The notes beneath the pieces were generated by a model. It saw nothing but the letters and a program-made list of their open reading frames with translations, made no database searches and had not been told where the DNA came from. From positions 5,764,106 to 5,828,105 of the forward strand of contig JABAKD010000002.1 in NCBI GenBank assembly GCA_012845835.1: a stretch of 64,000 nucleotides of DNA, in the 5' to 3' direction. This DNA comes from Undaria pinnatifida. Taxonomy: Eukaryota; Sar; Phaeophyceae; Laminariales; Alariaceae. Below are positions 12,237 through 24,200 of the stretch, piece after piece. The position numbers were made by a program, and so were the translations under genes. Every line of letters begins with the position of its first letter. Position 1 is the stretch's first letter.

Positions 12237-15200
12237 AAATCACGCGACACATAAAAACAAACTCAATTTGAAGCGAGGCAAACCTTGATCGGACCCCCCT
12301 CGAATAGGATGCCCTTGCCCCCCACCACCAGCGCCGCAAACCAGCCCTCTACCTCTCCATTCATTGATGGTGGTACGCCTATCGCCCCCCCACCCCCACC
12401 GCCAACCGCACCAACACCAGCACCACCATCCCCCCCTCCCGTCATAACTCCGCCTCCATATCCACCGCCGTATCCCGATGGGTCGAGGCCAACGATCCCC
12501 GCCTGAGCGGCGCCTCCATCCCCACCCCCCTGTCCCTGCATCCCGCCGTTTTGGTATGGAACTGCCGACGTTCCTCCGTCACCGTCAGTGGTGCCTCCGC
12601 CGTCGAGCAGGTTGTTGTTGTAGTTGTTGGCGTTAGCGTTGTTGTTGCCGTAGCTGTTGTTGTCGTAGTTGTTGCTGTTGTTGTCGTTGGCGGTGTTGTT
12701 GTCACCATACGGGACAAGGTCGCTTGTGATGCCACTGTTGTTGTTCATGCCACTGTTATCGGTGTTGTTGTTGCCGTAGAAGTTGCTCGCGCCAGGGGCA
12801 GCCTCGTCGTACAACAACCCGCCACCCCCCGCGCCGCCGGCGCCGCCGCCGCCGATGTCCTCACCCTGATATACCGCTACCTGCTGCTGCTGCTGGATCT
12901 GTTGGTTCGGATGCTGGTACTCCTGCTGCTGCTGCTGCTGGTTCGGCTGATACAGCTGCTGCTGCTGCTGCTGCTGCGGCTGCGGCTGTTGCTGCTGCTG
13001 CCCGTCATAGTCGATTAGACCGCCGCCACTACCGCCACCGCCGTAATAATCGTCGAGTTCTGTTCATCGACGGGCGAACAGTAGAAAGGGCGTGAAAGAG
13101 CGCGAGCGCGAGCGCGAGCGCCAAGGGGGGGGGGGGGAGGTAAAGGGCCTGGAGCACTAGTTCGGATAACAAAAGAAGAACTGACCTTCAGTCCACTTTC
13201 TCCCGGGGGTTCGTAGGCGCAAAACAACACGGCAACGCGCGCTCATGGATGGATGGCACTACGGGTTCCACAAAAAAAAAAAACACGAAAACGGTGCAAA
13301 TGGTGCTCCGTCCTCTCATTTCCTCACCCCCCTCCCTCTTTAGAGACAGAGCAGTGAACTAGGGTGAGCGGACGGGTGCCCCCCCCCCCCCCCCCCCCCC
13401 CCCCCAAACTCGCCGCCCACCGCCCCCCCCGCGGACCACTCCCACCACCCCGCTCTTCACCTGATACTCCTCCTCCTCCACCGCCTACAGGAACGACGGC
13501 GCCCGCGTAGCTCTGGTCAGGGTACTGCCCCTGCACTGCTCCGACTTCACCCATAGTGATAGCTGGTACAGCTTGGGGGTTATGCTGGTTGTTCTGGTAG
13601 TTGTCCTCATCTCCCCCTCCGATGCCCAAGAGGTCATCCACCTCCACCTGGGGTTGGAGGAACGTATGGAGGGCAGAGGAACGGAAGGAGGGGGAGGGGG
13701 GGGGGGCATGGTTGTCCTGTTGAATCTTTCGGCGCGTGTGTTCGCTCCTGCTCCGATTATGCCACCCGTCCATTCCAAAATCGTATAGTACCTCGAGACA
13801 GACTCAACAAAAAAAACGTAACATAACCAGGTACAACCCAAAAACAATACAACACAACCAAACGCAGCACCCAAGCCAAGACCAGCCAAGACAAGGCAGG
13901 GTAAGTCAAGGCAAGGAAAGGCAAGGCAACCCAGCCCAGTCCACCCCAAATCATCCCAGTCCAGCCCCCCCCAGCCCAGCCAAGCCCGACCCGAAGACAA
14001 GACACGGCAAGACAAGACACGGCAAGACAAGACAAGACAAGACAAGACAAGACAAGACAAGACAAGACAAGACAAGACAAGACAAGACAAGACAAGACAA
14101 GACAAGACAAGACAAGACAAGACAAGACAAGACAAGACAAGACAAGACAAGACAAGACAAGACAAGACAAGACAAGACAAGACAAGACAAGACAAGACAA
14201 GACAAGACAAGACAAGACAAGACAAGACAAGACAAGACAAGACAAGACAAGACAAGACAAGACAAGACAAGACAAGACAAGACAAGACAAGACAAGACAA
14301 GACAAGACAAGACAAGACAAGACAAGACAAGACAAGACAAGAAAAGAAAAGAAAAGAAAAGAAAAGAAAAGACAAGACAAGACAAGACAAGACAAGACAA
14401 GACAAGACAAGACAAGACGAGACAAGAAAAGCCAAGCCAAGCCAAGCCAAGCCAAGCCAAGCCAAGCCAAGCCAAGACACTCCACCACAACATATCACAA
14501 TCGCAGAGCAAACGCACCTGTGGAGGAGGTTCTTCCCGCACGACAAGCTCCCCCCCTCCTGCCCCGTCCCCGTCCCCCCCACCCCGGCCCGCCCCCGCCC
14601 CACCCCCCGCTTCTCGACGGCCTCCTTTGGCAGTGCCGCGGGTAGGCGTGGCGTCGGAATCATTACCGTTGCCGGTGCCGGCTTCATGTTCTGCGGAGTC
14701 ATCGCTGCCGGGCCCCACCCCTGACCGGAGGCCTTCCTCGGCGCCAAGCTCTTGTTCTTCCAACCTTCACACGTACAAAAAGGGAAAGAAAAGGGGGGAA
14801 AAAAACAGTTTTTTTTTGCCCGTTCTGCTTTATTACTATTTTTTTGCCATTCTCAAGTTTCGAAAATCTGGAAACTCGACATTGAACCGGTGGGATAATT
14901 GTACTTTAAAAAACGCAAAAAAACAGAGAACCAAGGAGAAAAACACGCAAAGAAAAAAAACAGACGAAACCGAAACGACCAACACAAAACAGAACACAAG
15001 CATGACGAACACTAAACACCCCCCCCCTCCCCGAGAAAAAAAAAAACGCAAAAACGCAAAACGAAACGAAACCCCCGCCCCCTCCCCCCCCAAAAAAACG
15101 CAAAAACGCAAAACGACTATTAACAGAGATAAATATGACAAACTACTGTACGAAAAAAACCTCAAGCCCCCAAAACAATCAACTAAACGTGGCTCCGTGA

Positions 15201-18200
15201 CTAAAGACTGAACGTCTTCGTACCTCCCTGTGGACCTTGGTACTAGCTAGCGCCAAGGGGAGTCGCCGACCAACCAATTATCCTTCTTGAGGGCATTTAC
15301 ACACCCCGTAAGGCGCACGATCTGAGTATCGTATCATACAGCTCGCAAAGGCGAGCTTGGACAAGATTATCGATGTCCCAGCGGTTAGGGCCATCGCACG
15401 CTAGGGGGTGCAGCAGATTCCAAGAATTTTCTGAGCAGATTCTAGGAATTTTCTGAGCAGATTCCAAGAACTTTCTGAGCTCCTAGCGTGAGGAGCTCAG
15501 ACATCTCACCCACCCGAAACATGACTTCGAAGGCATTATTTCGCGCAACCCGGCCAGCAGCTCCTATGCGCTGGTCCAAAAAAATGTATACCAGGTATGC
15601 TCGTAAAATATTCATACCAGCTCAACCGGTCAGAAACGTTTGGCCCAAACAGAAGTGCACCCCCCCTGCCGCGACATGAAGGACAGGACTGCCTTCCGCA
15701 GCACTAGACTAGCTTGTACTGTAGGCCGCCGCCTAGCCTAGCAATCGGCAAGGGGGATATCGTCCCCCTCCCGCTCGTGCTCGTGCGCTCTGCTGTACTC
15801 GCAGGGCTACGCGCGCGAGCCGCTCTAAACCTCGAGGGCGATCACCGCTTCCCCTTGCGCCCGGTCATAACACGCCCACCAGCCGGTACGAGCCCCCAGC
15901 ATCCAACATCTTCATTCGTCAGTTTCGAACAAAACGGACATCTTGAGGTAGTAAATACATTAAAAAAAAAGGGGTCCCGAAGAGGGCAACTACGGGAGAA
16001 ACATCTGACAAGAGCACACGATGGACCCCCAAAAAAGCGCATCCCCCCATCGTGCTCAAACAATAGATGGTTCTGGTTACCATGTACACCTCCCCCGCAA
16101 TGGAAGTAAAACTAAACAGAAAATGGCGCAAAAACGAAAACCGACAACCGCGCACCTCCGACGCAACCTTGCTTCCGGCCCGCTCTCCCGGTCCTCCGGG
16201 AACGCTGGCATCTCTTTCAACACCTGCAAGCAGCAGAGCCAGATGGGAAGCGGGATAAGAAAAAAAACAACAGAAAAAAAAAAGAGTGGTGCGCAGCCTA
16301 CAACACAATTGATCCACTCACCAGTGAGTAATGGCGCCGTTTCCGTGACGTCGATGCCCAATACCCGGCAGCTCGAGACGATCGTCTTTAGGTAAAAATA
16401 TGGTACCATGTAAAAGTTAATCATTGCTTATGACGTAACTACCGCCCATTAATACAGTTCGTGACATTATGACTGTTCATGGAACCTGGATCGACCGTGG
16501 TGCACGTGTGCATTGGATTCGTCTGCTACTCTCAATCCCTTTAGAACCCCAAACCTCTCCCTATGCTAATTCCAAGTGATTTTCCGCCAAAAACGGGTTT
16601 CCAGTTGTAAACGCGTTAAGCTGCTGCTGCTACTGCTGCTGCTGGGTTTTCTGGGGAGAAGACGTCGTTCAACATGGGGAAGGGGAGTAGGGGCATGATA
16701 CCGGGGTATATTTATCGGTTTTTAAAAAGTGCCGATGTGTACCGTGAACTCGTTCATCCGTGTGCTTTGGCGCTGGTTTAAGCTGGTTCTTAAGCTGGTG
16801 GTGTTTTTTATTGCGGGCAACCGATGGTACAGCCTTGAGTTAGTTGACTATACATCGACAGCTGTAGTTAACTTTCTTTACACAAGAACTGCCGCCCAAA
16901 CGCATCGATGCCTTTTCGATGACGTCGATGCCCACATTCGGCAGCGCGAGATACGTGCAGGACCTCTCGAACATTTCACAACGTAGTCACCCGCCCAACG
17001 AATACATTTCGAGAAGTAACTGCCGCCCAAGTCATTTGTACATCTGCCATTGCATCAATTACCGATGACGTAATTCCCGCTCAACGAACACATTTCACGA
17101 CGTAATTACCGCCCAACGTAGGTGTACCTCTTCCATGGCACAAGTTACCGTTGACGTACTTCCCTCTCAACGAAGTATTTCCCGACGTATTTACTGCCCG
17201 ACGTAGGGATGCCTCTTCTATAACTTCGACGTCCATACCAGGAAGCTCGAGGTAACCGCAGTACTTCTGCGCAGCTAATACATTTGACGACGTCTTTAAC
17301 GCCCAAGGAATACACGTCACAACGTAATTACCTCCTGGCCACTAAATCTCGCGACGTAGTTACCGCCAAGCGTACCAAGATGGAAGGCGCATGCTTGTAT
17401 CTCTTCCACGGCGTCGATGTTCACATCCAACCGTCCAACGAACACATTTCACGGCGTAATTACCGCCCAACGAATGCACACCACTACGTAATTACCGCCC
17501 AATGAACGCACAGCAAAACGTGATTACCGCCCAACGAACACACAGCACTACGTAATTACCGCCCAATGAGTGCAGATCATTACGTAATTATCGACCAACG
17601 TATAGTTACCTCTTCCATGACGTCGATGCCCATATCCGGCAGCTCGAGATACTCGCAAGACCTCTGCTGCAGCTCCAAGTTCTGGCTAGAGCTGAACCTC
17701 TCGAACACCTAAACAACCCAAAATGCAGCAGCAGCCGTGGCAAACCGTGCGGCGGAACACACAAACGAAGGCGGAATAAGCGGCGGGATTATGGACGACA
17801 AACGTGGCGACATAACATAGCCATGCGGGAGAATAACAAAGCAAAGAGCTAAGAAAGTAAAGCAGAAAGAAGTGAAGCGATGGGGCGGTGGCACTAGGGG
17901 GCTACGCGGGCCCCTCAAACCGCACGGTGCACCGTAACACACAACAGCAGCGGGATGAGCGGCGGAATTAGGGTCTACAGTATGACAGCTGCGAAATAAC
18001 GGTACCACGCGGGGAGGAAACAGAGCCAAGAGCTAAACAGTAAGCACTGGAACAAAGGAGCGGTGGTATTCGGGGCCTACGCAGCGGAACAACGGAGCTA
18101 AGCGGCCCAATGAAGGGCTGATCGGCCACAGAGAGTAGCGCGGCGAAACAACAGAGCTAACCAGCGGAGTAACGGCGCCAAGCACCGAAGTAACGGAGCG

Positions 18201-21200
18201 AAGTGGTGGAGCAACGGGGCAAAGCTGCGGAAGTAATGGGGTTTGACTAGTCTAACGGGATACTTGAGAAAACACAACTCATGTTAGAAAACAAGGCAGG
18301 CATGCTCACAGGCGTCACTTGCTCGCGGCACTCGGGGTAGAGGTTTGCCAGCTTGGCGTAGGTACTAAGGAGCAGCGCCTTCGTTGCGGCCCCGACCGCC
18401 ATGAAGTGCTGGTGCAACACGCGGAACTGGTCCTGTCCGGACATGTTCTCCTGTGATATGATGGGATTGGCGAGAAGGTAAGGAGGGGGGGCGGTATAAA
18501 CGGAGAGGCCAGGCACGAAAAAAATGACGAAAAGGAAAACGTTCGAAAAATATAGCAGCAAGGAAACAACCGAACAGCCAAGCCACTGGCCAACCCGCCA
18601 GCGATGCCATCAACCTGCTGCCTAGTCAACACACCCAACAAAAAAGAAACCAATCGGACCAACACACCAACCAACCAAATGGCTAACGACCCGATCAAAC
18701 TACCAACACACCAGCCAAACAGCTAAACCAAACCAAACAAATCACACCAAACCAGCTTACCAACTCCCAAACCAGCCAATTTACGAACCAACCAATTCAC
18801 TGACCGACCTCCCAACAAAACAAACCAAAAACGAGCCAGCCAGCCAGCCAGCAAATCAACCAACCAACCAAAAAAAAAAAAAACACTTCGCCTACCAAAC
18901 TACAAAAAACGACAAACCATATACACAAATCAAAACGGGCAACAAACCGACCAATCAACCCCCAAACTGAAGAGAGGATAACAACCGACGCACCAACCCA
19001 CTCCACCTACCCAGATAATCCCCCGAACGACGGACCAACCAAACCAACAAAAAGACAAGAGTCAACCAATCGAATTTGTTCGAAGATGAACCGTCAGACC
19101 GAGCGACGAAACAACCAGCCATTCAACGATAAAAATCAACCGGTCCAAAAACTTGTTCGGTGATGAACCATCCAACTAATCAACGATAAAAAATCAACCA
19201 TCTAATCCGTTAATCAACGACACAGACAAACCAGCAAACCAACCCACCAACGACCCTATCAAGACGATCACTACGATAAGGTGTGGCAATTTTGGGCTAA
19301 AATAAGAACAAAGCCTGAAAGGACGGGACGGGGCACCTTAGCCCTAAATCGTCATAATGGTTTTTCTTGCTTAGCAATACAGCATTTTTATGTGTACCAA
19401 AGCCATGGAATCGTTTAGTTCATTGGGTAGCACGTTCAGCATACTCAAAAATAGTGGTTGCCTCAGGCGGCACTGTATCTCCTCAAGTCACCGGCCACAG
19501 AAGGAAAAAAAGAGCCAGTGCACCTCAACCGTAACATGCAGCTCAAACAAAAACCAACCAACCAAACCAACCAACCAAACAACCAACCAAACCAAGCAAC
19601 CGACCAACCCACCAGAACCAACCAACCAACCAAACCAGCCAACCAACCAAACAAACCAACCAACCAATCCATCAACCAACTAACCAAACGAACCAACCAC
19701 CCAAACGACCAACCGAACCTGCTCGGCGATGAAATATCCAAACTCTCCAAGGATGTAACCGCCGACATTCACCGCAGTCTCGTGAGCGCGGGGGGATTGA
19801 AGAGCCACAAACAGGCGCTCCGCCGCGTAGGCCTGGCCAGAAAATGGGGGTAGGTTAGGGTAGGGTGAGATGGAGGGTAATGTAGGGTATGATAGGGTAG
19901 GGTAGGGTAGGGTAGGGTAGGGTAGGGTAGGGTAGGGTAGGGTAGGGTAATGAGGGGGTAAGGTAGAGTAGGGTATGGCAAGTTAGGGTAGGATGTGGTA
20001 AGGAGCAATACGGAAAGGTAGAAGCGTAGGGTAGGGCAAGGTGAGGTAGCGCTAGGTAGGGTGAGGGGTAAGGTAGGCTTCGGTAAGGTGGGGGGTGGGA
20101 AAGGGAAGGGCAAGGTGCGGTGGGGCAGGGGGGGGTAGGGTACGGTAGCATACGGTAGGGTGCGGCAGAGCAGGGTGGGGTAGGTAGGGCAGGTTAGGAT
20201 ACGGTACGGTACGGTACGGTGCGCTAGGGTCAAGTAGGGTAAGGAAGGGAGGGGTAGGGCAACGAAGGGTCGGGTAGGTTACGGTAGGGTACGGTAGGGT
20301 GGGTACGGTAGGGTAGGTTACAGCAGTGTTGACGTCGAAAGATGAAAAAATTGAAGGCATCAGCGCAATCAAGGTAGCCTGAGCGAACAACGCCATGAGC
20401 GTAATCAAAATAGTAAAATTCATCGGCTTCACACGAATCAAGCTCCTCAAATAAATGAAACCTATCAAACAAAAACACATTGCGGCCAACACAAAAACTA
20501 CGCGCGCGAAAATTGCAACATACCAACCAACACTAGAGATGCCACGACAAAACAAAAACGATTGCAAGATTTACTAGTCAACCGACGTTACAAATGAAAC
20601 TAAGAACACTATACCGGCACCAGCGCACAGGCCACAAAAAAAAAAAAGCAATCGAAAACGCAAAAAAAATCGAAACCCGCCCTCGCCTGCAAGTCCTTGT
20701 GGTTGGTGACGATCTGGATGATGCGATGCCAAACCGCCCCCGCGACGAAGTCGCCGGCCACCGCGATCATTTCCAGCATCTTATCCACGTACCTGTCAGA
20801 ATGTTTGGCAACAAACAAACCCCAAATTAACGGACGCACAAACGAATTATCGACAACCGCACACGAATATATACCACGTGGACATGGACACACCAAGCAT
20901 GTGTCAATGGTGCTCTGAGGGTGCAGCTGTTGACACGTTGAGATATCTTTTTTCCTTCTTTCGCCAAAACCATGCCTACCGCCACCACTGTCAACAACCA
21001 GCACCACCATCGCCGCCACCACCTCCACCACCATCGCCACCCCTCCTCGCCCCCCCCCCGCCCCCCCCCCACCGCCACCGCCCCTTTCCCGTTCCCACCA
21101 TCACCATCGAACCAGCAACACCACCACCACACCACTATTGCACCATCACTCCCACCCCCACCATGACCCTCCCCTCCAACCAGCAACACCACCTCCTCCA

Positions 21201-24200
21201 CCTCTACCACCACCACTACGATCACCTACCCCTTGCCATCATCACCGCCGCCACCGCCACCACCATAGCCAACAACAACCCCCGCCCCCCCCTCCCCCGC
21301 CTCCCCCCTTCCCCCACAAGCTAGGCAGTTACAGTCGTCCGTGAACTTCTCAGCTAGGATGGCAATCCTAAGCACCTCCCGACCCCCCCCCCCCCCTTCC
21401 TTCCCCTCCCCCCCGACCCGTTCCACTACTATTCCCCCTTACTCCCCGCTTCTCCCCCCCCTTGACCTCCCCCCCACCCCTCACACTATCCCCCCCCCCC
21501 CCCCCCCCCCCGCGGCGTTCCCTTGCCCCGTCTGCCAGACTCACCAGTTAAGGTCGTCCGTGAACTTCTCAGCTAGGATAGCGATCTTGAGCACCATTTC
21601 CTCCCGAATGCCGGCCCCCGACGCAGCCAGGTACGTCGCCAGTTCTTCGACAATGTCAGTCCCGTTAGATTCGTCCGCCATAACGAAAAGAAGGTCTAGC
21701 GCCCGCCTTCGGATGCTGATATCCGCATCCTGTGAACATATAATGAAAAAAAAAACGGCAACAAAAGGGAACAAGAATAAACCGCCTACCATACATATGA
21801 TGGAGAAGTATAGTGGAAACTACAGTAATAAATTTATAAAATAGATGTGATGTTAGATCTAGCCCAAAATTCCGCACCTAAAAAGTAAAATACCAACGCT
21901 TACCATTATAGTGGACAAAAAATGGGACCCCTCCTGATAAAAACTCGCCCATATAGTATATTCCAAGTACCGACAACGCAGCTTGCAAAGATAAGTATTG
22001 ACCTGAAATTCGTCGAACTCACGGCTGACGTCCTTGCAATATTTTTTTATAAAATCGTACTCAAGAGAGTTGTGAAAAAACCATAACTGTAGGAAAAGAC
22101 AGCCGTGACAACGCTATTCGTAAAAAAAAAAAAAAAATGCGTTTGCCTGGCACGGCAGAGTTGAACATCAGACACCCGTGAAAGAAACAAAATATTCGAA
22201 TTAAAAGAGTCATAAAAAATACGGTCGAAAAATATCGTCGCAAAAAAAGAAGTCAAACCCGGAAATATTCCGTAAAAAATCGAAAGAAAAGAGTCGTCGA
22301 AAAGACGGTCGAAAAATATCGTCGCAAAAAAAGAAGTCAAACCCGGAAATATTTCGTAAAAAAAATTGGTGCGTCAAGAGAGATGCGCAACAAAGACAGC
22401 CGAATAGCAGACATTCGTGTGTGATAGTGTTGGTCGGAGGCATGTGTGGCTACGGGGAGAGGGGGAAGGGGGGTGGGAGAGGGCATCGACGGGAGCGTTA
22501 GATTGGTCTGCCACAACACAAAGAAGATGTAGCGCCCTCCTTTGGATGCTGATATCCGCATCCTACCAGGTACTAAACAAAACGAAGAGAGTCGTGCGTG
22601 TGGCCGTGTAATGGTTGGAGGCGCATATAGCCAGAGGGGGAGGAGCGGGAGGGGCGAGGGGGGGGCGGCAGGGACAGTGTCCACCAGGACTATAACTACA
22701 TTCCCAACCGTATACACGCGGAACCAGCAATCGCGAGACGACGACACCCCCCTGCAGCGCATATAAGAGACGAGGGGTGATACCGACGAGTGGCAACAAC
22801 TGCAAGCACACCTAGATCGAAAAAACGGTTATGTACCTTACCCGATGCCTATGTTTAGCTTAGGGAATAGAACAAGAGCGCAGCACACAACAGTCCCCTC
22901 TCCCCCCCCTGTCCCCCCACCTCCACCCCCCCCCCCCCGTCTGTACACCCACGCCCGTATACCTTGAGGGACATTAGCACCGTGGCCTGGTGCTTCTTAG
23001 CCGTCTCGTTGCCTTCCAGCCTGGCCAGGCGCGACATCACCTCCAGACCCAAGTAGCGGATGTTCGGTTCCTGAGAGAGCGCGTGGAACGCAGTACAAGC
23101 AGTACAAGTGGCGTCATATAGGCACCGCGAACAACCGATTGAGGCCGGCAATGTCTATCGAAATAAACAGACCAAAATACGTTGTGTCCATCGATTGACT
23201 GTATCACCCGCTCAACAATATACCCCCATCCCCCCCCCCCCCCCCCCTTCCACCGCCTCCCCTCCCCTCCACCCTTCCTATTGGGCCTCTTCCCCCCCAC
23301 CCCCCACCCTAATGGACCTCTCCCCTCCCCCCCCCCCCCCTCTTGACCTTCCCCACCCGCCACTCTAACCCCTCCTCCTCGGGAATGCGATTGTGATGCG
23401 CTTACCTTGACAGCAATGAACCGACCCAGCAGCGTCATCGCCTTCGATCGAAGCTCCTCATTGCTGTCTTGCCCCTGAAAGACGGCACCAACAGCAGCAA
23501 ACCACAACAGAAAAATAATCGTGATGCAGATCGGGAAGGAATAGCGCTGGTGGCTAACGGGCAAGGCACGCAGACGACACCAACAGACGCGCGCTACGCT
23601 AGAGGTGTAGCGCTTTGGTAGCGAAAACACACATATTTTTCTGGGTGGTTGTGCTCCTTGGGCCATTCCCAACCCCTAACCTTATCCTAGTCTAACTCCA
23701 AGTGTTTTGTTCCCATGTCGGGAGTGCGGTGCTAAAGGGGTTCATTAAGCCACAGCTCTTGGAAGGTCATTCTCGTTTTGCAGCATGATAATTTCGTACA
23801 CGAGCCGTTCCACGGCACGTAGCCCCCCCCAACTCCTCTTCAACGAAATCGCCGGTTTAAAAAACCAGCTCCCGGTCGTATCTCCTGAAACATACGGTGT
23901 CCCTCGACACCCCGGCGTCATCGATCGATAGACCTTCGCACACACAAGCAACTACATGGATACTTTTCTTTCAGTAGTGCTCTTCTTTGTGTCGAGCAGC
24001 CATGAAACGTTCGTCACACAAAATCGCTGGTTTGGGGCGGGGGGGGGGCTATCGTAGAATCACTCACACCTAGGCCATCGGGTTGCACTTTTCATTTCTA
24101 TACAAAGGTCAGTTTTTTGGGGGGTGGGTGGGTGGGCGGGACCAAGCCCACTATTGGGGGGACACTTTTTAAGGCCGCTTATTTCGTGAGCTAAGGAGGC

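Noticed and set aside
13736-15211. 491-codon open frame (+) over the ACAAG array, with long minus-strand frames opposite
   Set aside because: The array has a 5-bp period, so every frame lacking a stop in the 15-bp cycle stays open. The product is a pure repeat, and real AP2A exons 18 and 19 lie at its edges on the other strand.
19855-20325. Telomere-like GGGTA array
   Set aside because: The unit is a pentamer, not a standard telomere hexamer or heptamer, and it is inside an intron of a functional gene.
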